A DNA stretch of 5,030 bases from Nocardioides sp. (GCA_025965295.1 JAOPXF010000357.1:1-5030); one strand, 5' to 3'; shown: positions 1 through 4,979, counted from the first letter of the stretch. The notes: a model not told the origin generated them from the sequence alone. Numbers and translations are program-made.

Positions 1-554
1 GGGATGTCGCGGGAGACGGCCTCGTCGATGATCGCCTGGGTCGAGGGGCCGAAGGCGGTGCGCTCGGCCCGCAGGATGAACGACTCGAGCTCGCCGTCCC
101 AGTCGAACTCCGGGTCGGCCTCGACGAGGTGGTTGACCACGCGTACGGCGAGCTTCGCCGCGGCCAGGCCGACCTGCTCGTCGACGTACCCGAAGACGAC
201 GTTGTAGAACCCGGGCCGGCCCTTGACCTGGCGGGTCTTGCCGCGCCGGATGTCGTGGCCGACGACCTGCTGGAGCGCGAGGGCGGCGTGCTCGGCGACG
301 TGGCCAAGCCAGGTGCCTTCGATGAGGCGTTCCACGAAGCCGCCGCGGCGGCCCCGCGAGCAGCTGTGCTCCCGGAGGCCGGGCAGGAGCTGGAGGATGT
401 TGTCGGTGAATCCGGGGATCGTGTTCGTGGGGAACTTCTCCAGCGAGCCGAGGTCGACGACGAGATGGATGGCCTTCTCGTAGGACCAGATGTTGGCGCC
501 GCGGTAGACGCGGGTCTCGACGATCGTGAGGTCGGGCCGGGGACGTTCGGTCAT
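1..554 (-). CDS. cphA: Cyanophycin synthetase, N-terminal part (runs off left edge)
   Basis: CphA is a cytoplasmic ATP-dependent enzyme that extends cyanophycin, adding Asp to the backbone and Arg to the side chain. The window holds the first 184 codons plus two bases of the next; the family is usually near 900 residues, so the ATP-grasp and Mur-ligase-like catalytic domains lie outside. Visible family motifs are ETRVYRG (13-19), FPTNTIPGFT (41-50), REHSCSRGRRGGFVERL (61-77), EGTWLGHVAEH (79-89), RGKTRQVKG (104-112), and FGPSTQAIIDEAV (168-180), which leads into the glutathione-synthetase-like part. The N-domain HxxEH motif is present at H85-H89. The residue I expect to be Glu in the following LELQ segment is Ala93. 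The ATG at 554 overlaps the cphB stop in an ATGA, and a GGAG lies 7 bases upstream, so translation is probably coupled to cphB. No frameshift or stop is seen. Identity is secure; the host's ability to make the polymer is inferred. Confidence 0.95.
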   Translation of the reverse strand, partial: MTERPRPDLTIVETRVYRGANIWSYEKAIHLVVDLGSLEKFPTNTIPGFTDNILQLLPGLREHSCSRGRRGGFVERLIEGTWLGHVAEHAALALQQVVGHDIRRGKTRQVKGRPGFYNVVFGYVDEQVGLAAAKLAVRVVNHLVEADPEFDWDGELESFILRAERTAFGPSTQAIIDEAVSRDI

Positions 555-1543
555 GAGGAAGCTCCGTCCTGGGGAGGGGCAGGGGTCTCTGACGGGTCGG
601 GCCGCCTGCGGGTGCGCGCGAGCCGGCGGCGCAGGACGCTGGGGGAGGCGTCCGCGGCCGCGATGTCACGCGCCATCTGGCGCAGGTCGTGGCTCGCCTC
701 GGCGATCTCGAGCGCCTCGGCGGCGTCGTGCACGAGGGTGTTGGCCGGGACGAGGGTCCGGGTCGTGAGGTCGAAGGCGGAGCCCGCCGGCAGCACGTGC
801 AGGACGACGCCGCTGGCCAGCAGAGGCGAGGACCGCTTGGCCTCGTAGGCGTTGGTGGTGATGTGCTGCGGGTCGAAGATCGTCACGGCACCGCGGCCGG
901 TGACCCGGAGGATCTCGTGCTCGTCGACGGTCTCGACGACGGCGGCGGTGTCCTCGTCGACGCCGATGCCGAGCAGTTGGGGGGACTGCGCCACGATCAT
1001 CAGCAGACGGCCGTAGCGGTTGCGCTGGTCGAAGTGCTGGTCGATGACCGACGACTCGAGCAGCCCGAGCCCGGCCGCGACCTGGGTCATCCGCTGCTTG
1101 GGGGTGGACCCGGGACCGCCGAACGCGACCATGTGGCTGGACTGGATGCTCGCCCCCGCCGAGGTGCCCGCGACCACGACGCCGCGCTCGTTGGCCTCGA
1201 CCAGCGCGTCGGCGAGCGGGGTGCCGCACAGGATCGAGGACAGCTTGAGCTGGTTGCCGCCGGTCATGAAGATGCCGGTCGCCTCCGAGAGGCGCTTGAC
1301 CAGGTCGGGGTCGTGGGAGTCCTCGCGGCTCTCGGGGCGTACGGCGACGACCTCGGAGGCACCGAGCCGGCGGAAGAGGGCGTCGTACACCTCGACGACC
1401 TCCGGGCCGAGTGACGAGGCGGTCGGGATGACCGCGATCCGGGCCTCCGGTCCGCCGCTCGCGGTGACGAAGTCGTCGAGGATCGTGCGCCGGCGCAGCT
1501 TGTCCTCGGCGCCGCCGATGATCATGAGGGGTCCCCTGGGCAT
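551..1543 (-). CDS. cphB: Cyanophycinase (peptidase S51)
   Basis: Serine exopeptidase that releases beta-Asp-Arg dipeptides from cyanophycin in the cytoplasm. The 330-residue product has IIGGAEDK (8-15), IFMTGGNQL (91-99), the nucleophile elbow GTSAGAS with Ser128, IDQHFDQRNR with His170, and GIGVDEDTA with Glu197. Ser-to-His and His-to-Glu spacings of 42 and 27 equal those of the Synechocystis CphB triad (Ser132, His174, Glu201, recalled from the literature), so the active site looks intact. The enzyme core ends near residue 268. About 60 further residues form a probable helix (272-298), an Arg-rich stretch (305-314) and a Pro-rich tail, making it longer than the roughly 270-residue cyanobacterial enzyme. 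It is the first gene of a two-gene unit with cphA. The start is chosen at ATG 1543 because a -10 box sits 7 bases upstream; ATG 1525 (324 residues) with AGGGGA six bases before it is a real alternative. Confidence 0.95.
   Translation of the reverse strand: MPRGPLMIIGGAEDKLRRRTILDDFVTASGGPEARIAVIPTASSLGPEVVEVYDALFRRLGASEVVAVRPESREDSHDPDLVKRLSEATGIFMTGGNQLKLSSILCGTPLADALVEANERGVVVAGTSAGASIQSSHMVAFGGPGSTPKQRMTQVAAGLGLLESSVIDQHFDQRNRYGRLLMIVAQSPQLLGIGVDEDTAAVVETVDEHEILRVTGRGAVTIFDPQHITTNAYEAKRSSPLLASGVVLHVLPAGSAFDLTTRTLVPANTLVHDAAEALEIAEASHDLRQMARDIAAADASPSVLRRRLARTRRRPDPSETPAPPQDGASS
562..565 (-). promoter_or_regulatory. Ribosome binding site of cphA
   Basis: On the minus strand CGGAG is followed by seven bases and then the ATG at 554. 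This is an ordinary Shine-Dalgarno site lying inside the 3' end of cphB. It fixes the cphA start and contrasts with the other gene starts in the window, which lack such a site. Confidence 0.7.
1532..1537 (-). promoter_or_regulatory. Possible Shine-Dalgarno for an alternative cphB start
   Basis: AGGGGA on the minus strand is followed by six bases and the in-frame ATG at 1525 (Met7 of the longer form). It lies inside the coding sequence if translation begins at 1543. It could serve a shorter cphB product from any transcript that begins upstream. Confidence 0.35.
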
Positions 1544-1570
1544 GACAGCGAGGCTAGGGCATGTGACAGT
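1542..1570 (+). promoter_or_regulatory. Possible promoter of sixA
   Basis: ATGACA at 1542-1547 matches five of six bases of the TTGACA -35. After a 17-base spacer comes GACAGT at 1565-1570, a weak -10 keeping the A and final T of TANNNT. Six bases later is the GTG at 1577, so this too would give a leaderless message. The -35 overlaps the cphB start codon and the spacer contains the cphB -10 box, so the two promoters would be interleaved. Confidence 0.35.
1551..1556 (-). promoter_or_regulatory. Promoter -10 box of cphB-cphA
   Basis: TAGCCT on the minus strand fits the actinobacterial TANNNT -10 pattern. Seven bases (CGCTGTC) separate it from the ATG at 1543, so transcription would begin at or next to the start codon and give a leaderless mRNA. 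No good -35 is visible at the usual distance. Predicted by inspection only. Confidence 0.5.
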
Positions 1571-1576
1571 GGGGCC

Positions 1577-2092
1577 GTGCAGCGCCAGTCACGCCGAATC
1601 GTCGTCATGCGCCATGCGAAGGCCGAGCAGGTGGGCCCGACCGACAAGGAGCGCGAGCTCGCCCCGCGGGGTCACGCGGACTCCGCGGAAGCCGGCCGCT
1701 GGCTGGCCGACCAGGCGATCACGCCCGACCACGCGCTGGTCTCCGCCGCCACCCGGACTCGCCAGACGTGGGAGAGCGTCGCCGGTGCCGCGGGCTGGCT
1801 CGTCGAGGCGACCTTCGACCACGGCCTGTACGCCGCCGGGCCCGAGACCGCCCTCGACCTGATGCGCGGCGTCCCCGACGACGCAACGACGCTCGTCGTG
1901 ATCGGCCACAACCCGACGGTGGCCCACCTCGCCCAGCTGCTGGACGACGGGGAGGGCGACGACCACGCGGCAGAGCAGATGACGATGGGCTACCCGACCA
2001 GCGCCCTCGCGGTCTTCGAGTACGACGGTCCCTGGTCCGGCCTCGAGCAGGGCTGCGCCCGCCTGGTCGCCTTCCACGGGGGCCGTGGCTGA
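1577..2092 (+). CDS. sixA: SixA-type phosphohistidine phosphatase
   Basis: Member of the histidine phosphatase (phosphoglycerate-mutase-like) superfamily, closest in size and motifs to SixA, which removes phosphate from phosphohistidine in signalling or phosphotransfer proteins. The 171-residue cytoplasmic protein has VVMRHAK (9-15) with the catalytic His13 beside Arg12, SAATRTRQTW (56-65) carrying the phosphate-pocket Arg60, YAAGPETAL (85-93) with the likely acid Glu89, and VIGHNPTV (108-115) with the second His111. All expected pocket residues are present. The start is GTG 1577; the next in-frame ATG is Met11 inside the RHAK motif and would destroy the first strand. No Shine-Dalgarno is seen. 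It is divergent from cphB and ends 4 bases before the convergent serB stop. The physiological substrate cannot be read from sequence; E. coli SixA acts on the nitrogen-related phosphotransferase NPr, but a similar role here is only a guess. Confidence 0.88.
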   Translation: MQRQSRRIVVMRHAKAEQVGPTDKERELAPRGHADSAEAGRWLADQAITPDHALVSAATRTRQTWESVAGAAGWLVEATFDHGLYAAGPETALDLMRGVPDDATTLVVIGHNPTVAHLAQLLDDGEGDDHAAEQMTMGYPTSALAVFEYDGPWSGLEQGCARLVAFHGGRG

Positions 2093-2100
2093 CCCGTCAG
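2074..2100. terminator. Two inverted repeats at the sixA/serB convergent junction
   Basis: CCACGG-GGG-CCGTGG (2074-2088) is a perfect 6-base-pair stem in the last codons of sixA. Directly after it CTGAC-CC-GTCAG (2089-2100) is a 5-base-pair inverted repeat whose left arm carries the sixA TGA and whose right arm carries the serB stop. Both can fold on either strand. There is no T run, so these are not classical intrinsic terminators. With only 4 bases between the stops there is little other room for transcription to end. Confidence 0.3.
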
Positions 2101-3326
2101 ACCGGCGGCGACGGCGTGATGATGCCGGCCTCGGCGTCGGCGGCCTCGATCTCCTCGCGGGAGATGCCGAGGAGATACATGATCGCGTCGAGGTACGGCA
2201 CGTTCACGGCCGTGTCGGCGGCGTCTCGGACCAGCTGCTTGGCGTTGTAGGCGATGCCCAGGCCCGCGGCGTTCAGCATGTCCAGGTCGTTGGCGCCGTC
2301 GCCGATGGCGATCACGGCCGCCTCGGGCACGCCCACCTCGGCCGCGAACTGGCGCAGCGCGGCCGCCTTCCCGGCGCGGTCGACCACGTCACCGACGATG
2401 CGGCCGGTCAGCCTGCCGTCGACGATCTCGAGCTCGTTGGCCCGGGAGAAGTGGATACCGAGGTCGGCGGCCAGCCGGTCGGTGATCTGGCTGAAGCCGC
2501 CCGAGACGATCGCGAAGCGGTAACCCAGGCGGCGCAGGGTGCGGACCATCGTCCGGGCCCCGGGGGCCAGCTGGATGGCGTCGTAGACCTCGTCGATGGC
2601 GGACGCGTCCACACCGGCCAGCAGCGCGACCCGGGACCTGAGAGAGTCCTCGAAGTCGAGCTCGCCGCGCATCGCGGCCTCCGTGACCGCCGCGACCTCC
2701 GGCTCGCATCCCGCGTGGGCGGCGAGCATCTCGATCACCTCGCCCTGGATGAGGGTGGAGTCGACGTCCATCACGATCAGCCGCATCCCGCGGCGCAGCA
2801 GGTTGGCCGGCTGGACCGCGATGTCGAGGCCCTGCCGGGCCGCCTCGGGCGCGAGGACGTTGCGGAGCATGTCCGGGTCGGCGCCCGACACGTGCAGGTC
2901 GATCGCGGTGACGGGGTAGCGCGCCATCCGCTCGATCCGGTCGATGTTGGCGCCGCAGTCGGCGATCCGGCCGGCGACCGCGCCCATCGCGGCGGCCTTG
3001 AGCGGTGTCCCGATGATCGTGACGTGCGAGCGGCCGCCCTTGCGCGCCCTGTTGTCGCCGGTGCCGCGATCCACGTCGACGCTCATGCCGAGCCCGGCGG
3101 CGGTGGCCTCGACCGAGTCGCGGAGCTTCTTCCAGTCCCGCGGCGCGGTGACGAGGACGCCGAGGATCAGCCGGCGGCGCAGCACGATCTGCTCGATGTC
3201 GAGCACCTCGACCCCCGCCAGCGAGAGCGTGGCGAAGATGGCGGAGGTCACGCCCGGCCGGTCCTTGCCGGTCAGCGTGATGAGCAGGGTCTCCGGCCTG
3301 GTGCCGGGTTCGTCGGAGGGAGTCAT
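2097..3326 (-). CDS. serB: Phosphoserine phosphatase SerB with two ACT domains
   Basis: Hydrolyses O-phospho-L-serine to serine, the last step of the phosphorylated serine pathway, in the cytoplasm. The 409 residues match my recollection of the M. tuberculosis SerB2 length and layout: ACT domain 1 (about 13-90, with TGKDRPG at 19-25), ACT domain 2 (about 101-175, IIGTPLK at 104-110), then a HAD-type catalytic domain. HAD motif I is DVDST with nucleophile Asp187 and acid/base Asp189; Glu196 follows in GEVIE; motif II is Ser275 in VSGGF; motif III is Lys320; motif IV is GDGANDLDM with Asp343 and Asp347. All are intact, so an active enzyme is expected. The ACT domains are the usual site of serine feedback. 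The start ATG 3326 follows a TAGCCT box by 9 bases, with no clear Shine-Dalgarno. The unknown gene at 3367-4101 lies 40 bases upstream on the same strand and could be co-transcribed. Confidence 0.97.
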   Translation of the reverse strand: MTPSDEPGTRPETLLITLTGKDRPGVTSAIFATLSLAGVEVLDIEQIVLRRRLILGVLVTAPRDWKKLRDSVEATAAGLGMSVDVDRGTGDNRARKGGRSHVTIIGTPLKAAAMGAVAGRIADCGANIDRIERMARYPVTAIDLHVSGADPDMLRNVLAPEAARQGLDIAVQPANLLRRGMRLIVMDVDSTLIQGEVIEMLAAHAGCEPEVAAVTEAAMRGELDFEDSLRSRVALLAGVDASAIDEVYDAIQLAPGARTMVRTLRRLGYRFAIVSGGFSQITDRLAADLGIHFSRANELEIVDGRLTGRIVGDVVDRAGKAAALRQFAAEVGVPEAAVIAIGDGANDLDMLNAAGLGIAYNAKQLVRDAADTAVNVPYLDAIMYLLGISREEIEAADAEAGIITPSPPV

Positions 3327-3335
3327 CGCCCGCCG

Positions 3336-3341
3336 AGGCTA
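3336..3341 (-). promoter_or_regulatory. Possible promoter -10 box of serB
   Basis: TAGCCT on the minus strand, the same hexamer as before cphB, ends 9 bases before the serB ATG. This is at the long end for a leaderless start, so a leader of two or three bases is possible. It would give serB its own promoter in the 40-base gap after the upstream gene. No convincing -35 was found. Confidence 0.4.
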
Positions 3342-3352
3342 TCGCCAGCGGG

Positions 3353-3380
3353 GCCGGGTCACCGGCTCAGTCCGGTGGCC
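3353..3380 (-). terminator. Competing GC hairpins around the stop of the unknown gene
   Basis: CACCGG (3360-3365) and CCGGTG (3372-3377) form a 6-base-pair stem with a 6-base loop that holds the stop codon. Two more G-C pairs form beyond one mismatch (3357-3358 with 3379-3380). An overlapping alternative pairs GCCGG (3353-3357) with CCGGC (3362-3366). In the minus-strand transcript these lie between the unknown gene and the serB start. No U-tract follows, so termination is unproven; it may be partial termination, message protection or chance in GC-rich DNA. Confidence 0.25.
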
Positions 3381-4101
3381 AGACCTCCGGGGAGCAGGCC
3401 GCGACCAGCGCCCGACGGCCCGCACGGTCGAGCGGCCGGAGGGCATCGCGCCGCGCGGAGACGTCGTACGCCGTCAAGGCGCCGCCGTCGTCCTCCAGCG
3501 CCAGTCCGACGATCTCGAGCGCCTGCAGACCGCGTGCCGCGAGCTCGACGCACCTCGGGGGCACGCCAGGGGGAGCCGGGACCGCCTCGCGGTGACGGAG
3601 GTTGAGGAGCCGGTCGGCCACCTCGGGCCGCCACCGGGCGACGTCGAGGGACGCGAGGGCGTCCGCGGACTCGAGCAGGGCGGCGCGCAGCCCGCGGTCG
3701 GCCTCCCCGACGTCCGGCAGCTGGCGGCGCTCGGCGACGTGGGAGCTCCAGGTGATGGCCGCGCCCACCCGCTGTGGCACCAGTCCGAGGCCGGTGCCGA
3801 GCACGACCACTGCCTCCCCGGCCTCCAGCGCGGCGTCGTTGAAGGGACGGGGACCGCCGAGACCCACGGGGTCGCCCTCCACGGGAGCGGCGGCTCCGAA
3901 CCCGGTCGCGCCGGATGTCCGCAGCCGCCCCAGGGCGGCCACCAGTGTCTCGGTGCCGGCCGCGCCGGGCAGCCCGGCCACCGCGTGGGTCGCGTCGTCC
4001 CCGAGCACCGCGTCGACGAGCAGATCGGTGACGACGTGGCCGCGCAGCCAGGCGGTGCCCCACCACGCGAGACGGGCGGAGGCAGGCAGTGTCGGGCTCA
4101 C
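3367..4101 (-). CDS. Protein of unknown function upstream of serB
   Basis: I do not recognise a characterised family. The 244-residue product has no signal peptide, no clear membrane segment and no cysteine cluster. Segments that look conserved rather than low-complexity are ARLAWWGTAWLRGH (9-22), GDPVGLGGPRPFN (76-88), RQLPDVGEADRGLRAALLESA (within about 125-147), VARWRPEVADRL (153-164) and the end, ALVAACSPEVWPPD. Reading is continuous and codon use matches the neighbours, so it is very likely a real gene. It starts at GTG 4101, 8 bases after a TATCCT box, and has no Shine-Dalgarno. It ends 40 bases before serB on the same strand and is divergent from the ABC ATPase gene. From general familiarity it resembles conserved hypothetical proteins of high-GC actinobacteria; no function can be assigned, and co-transcription with serB is only positional evidence. 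Confidence 0.82.
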   Translation of the reverse strand: MSPTLPASARLAWWGTAWLRGHVVTDLLVDAVLGDDATHAVAGLPGAAGTETLVAALGRLRTSGATGFGAAAPVEGDPVGLGGPRPFNDAALEAGEAVVVLGTGLGLVPQRVGAAITWSSHVAERRQLPDVGEADRGLRAALLESADALASLDVARWRPEVADRLLNLRHREAVPAPPGVPPRCVELAARGLQALEIVGLALEDDGGALTAYDVSARRDALRPLDRAGRRALVAACSPEVWPPD

Positions 4102-4109
4102 GGCGGGTG

Positions 4110-4115
4110 AGGATA
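4110..4115 (-). promoter_or_regulatory. Promoter -10 box of the unknown gene
   Basis: TATCCT on the minus strand, a good TANNNT match, is followed by eight bases and the GTG at 4101. A message starting at or just before the GTG would be leaderless. The -35 region is not recognisable. Confidence 0.45.
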
Positions 4116-4162
4116 CGCTCGCCCGGACGCTGGGACGCGTCTCGGGAGCCGACGGGTCTGGA

Positions 4163-4168
4163 TAGGGT
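4163..4168 (+). promoter_or_regulatory. Promoter -10 box of the ABC ATPase gene
   Basis: TAGGGT is followed by seven bases and the ATG at 4176. The embedded AGGG could also act as a weak Shine-Dalgarno, eight bases from that ATG, for a longer transcript. The 74 bases between this gene and the divergent gene contain both promoters and a GACGCGTC palindrome (4134-4141). Confidence 0.45.
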
Positions 4169-4175
4169 GATGGTG

Positions 4176-4970
4176 ATGACCGCCGTGCTGGAGTTCGCCG
4201 ACGTGACGGTGCGGCGTGGCCAGGCGATCCTGCTCGACCGGATCAACTGGACCGTCGAGGAGGACGAGCGCTGGGTCGTCCTCGGGCCCAACGTCGCCGG
4301 CATGACCACCCTGCTCCAGGTCGCCGCCGCGCAGATCCACCCCACGTCCGGTGTGGCCGGCGTGCTCGAAGAGGTGCTCGGCACCGTCGACGTCTTCGAC
4401 CTGCGCCCCCGGATCGGGCTGACCAGCGCCGCGCTGGCCGAGCGGATCCCGCGCCACGAGCTGGTCAAGGACGTCGTCGTCTCCGCGTCGTACGGCGTCA
4501 TCGGGCGCTGGCGCGAGGCCTACGACGAACTGGACCACGACCGTGCCACCGACCTTCTCGTGGAGGTGGGCGCCAGGCACCTCGCCGACCGCACGTTCGG
4601 CACCCTGAGCGAGGGCGAGCGCAAGCGGGTGCTGATCGCCCGGGCGCTGATGACCGACCCCGAGCTCCTGCTGCTCGACGAGCCCGCCGCCGGCCTCGAC
4701 CTCGGCGGCCGCGAGGACCTCGTGTCGACCCTGTCGGTGCTCGCCCACGACCCTGACTCCCCGGCGACAGTCCTCGTCTCGCACCACGTCGAGGAGGTCC
4801 CACCCGGGTTCACCCACGCCCTGCTGCTCCGCAGCGGTGGCGTCGTCGCCCAGGGGCTGATCGGCGACGTGTTCACCGAGCAGACGCTCTCGTCGACGTT
4901 CGGGATGTCGTTGGTGCTCCGTCACGACGAGGGCCGCTGGGCCGCTCGCCGCCGCACGCGATCACACTAG
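4176..4970 (+). CDS. ABC transporter-type ATPase (ModF/PhrA-like) with altered Walker A
   Basis: A single nucleotide-binding domain of 264 residues, similar in layout to the ModF/PhrA-like group (COG1119 from memory). Walker A at 37-45 reads GPNVAGMTT: the phosphate-binding Lys is Met43 and the usual Gly is Val40. The rest is intact: RIGLTSAA (79-86) in the Q-loop region, signature LSEGERKR (144-151), Walker B LLLLDEP (164-170) with Asp168 and Glu169, D-loop GLDL (173-176), and H-loop SHH (202-204). The C-terminus has the family's PPGFTHALLL (209-218). No permease or binding protein adjoins it, so the partner, if any, is unknown. In-frame starts are GTG 4167, ATG 4170, GTG 4173 and ATG 4176; I prefer 4176 from its distance to the TAGGGT box. 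As written the protein is predicted to bind or hydrolyse ATP poorly; a sequence error, a decayed gene or a non-hydrolytic role are all possible. The molybdate or photorepair role of namesakes should not be carried over. Confidence 0.9.
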   Translation: MTAVLEFADVTVRRGQAILLDRINWTVEEDERWVVLGPNVAGMTTLLQVAAAQIHPTSGVAGVLEEVLGTVDVFDLRPRIGLTSAALAERIPRHELVKDVVVSASYGVIGRWREAYDELDHDRATDLLVEVGARHLADRTFGTLSEGERKRVLIARALMTDPELLLLDEPAAGLDLGGREDLVSTLSVLAHDPDSPATVLVSHHVEEVPPGFTHALLLRSGGVVAQGLIGDVFTEQTLSSTFGMSLVLRHDEGRWAARRRTRSH

Positions 4971-4973
4971 GAA

Positions 4974-4979
4974 TAGGCT
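4974..4979 (+). promoter_or_regulatory. Promoter -10 box of the last gene
   Basis: TAGGCT is followed by six bases (GCGGAC) and the ATG at 4986, the closest fit to leaderless spacing in the window. It lies in the 15-base gap after the ABC ATPase stop, so the downstream gene may be transcribed on its own as well as by read-through. Confidence 0.45.

Noticed and set aside
129..848. 239-codon plus-strand open frame across the cphB/cphA junction
   Set aside because: It lies opposite two recognised genes and shows compositional bias with no family motif.
689..1414. 241-codon plus-strand open frame opposite cphB
   Set aside because: Mirror frame of cphB codons; the cphB catalytic triad on the other strand is clear.
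2085..3605. 506-codon plus-strand open frame opposite serB
   Set aside because: It is antisense to serB, whose motifs are complete. The translation is Gly/Arg/Asp/Val-rich low complexity with no motif, typical of shadow frames in GC-rich DNA.
2944..4110. 388-codon plus-strand open frame spanning the serB start and the unknown gene
   Set aside because: It crosses a promoter region and two minus-strand genes, and its translation is low complexity. The minus-strand frame at 3367-4101 has far more protein-like motifs.
4089..4175. Longer N-terminus for the ABC ATPase from an upstream start
   Set aside because: The extra residues are Arg/Ser-rich with no family match, overlap the divergent gene's start, and would place the start upstream of the predicted promoter.
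4284..4310. Frameshift as the cause of the odd Walker A
   Set aside because: Residues on both sides (LGPN before, TTLL after) stay in the same frame with correct spacing, so only substitutions explain it.
3359..4501. 380-codon minus-strand open frame
   Set aside because: It runs antisense to the ABC ATPase and then out of frame through the unknown gene. Its second half is Arg/Gly repeat-like.
4098..4925. 275-codon minus-strand open frame opposite the ABC ATPase
   Set aside because: It is the antisense shadow of the ATPase, whose signature, Walker B and H-loop are on the plus strand.
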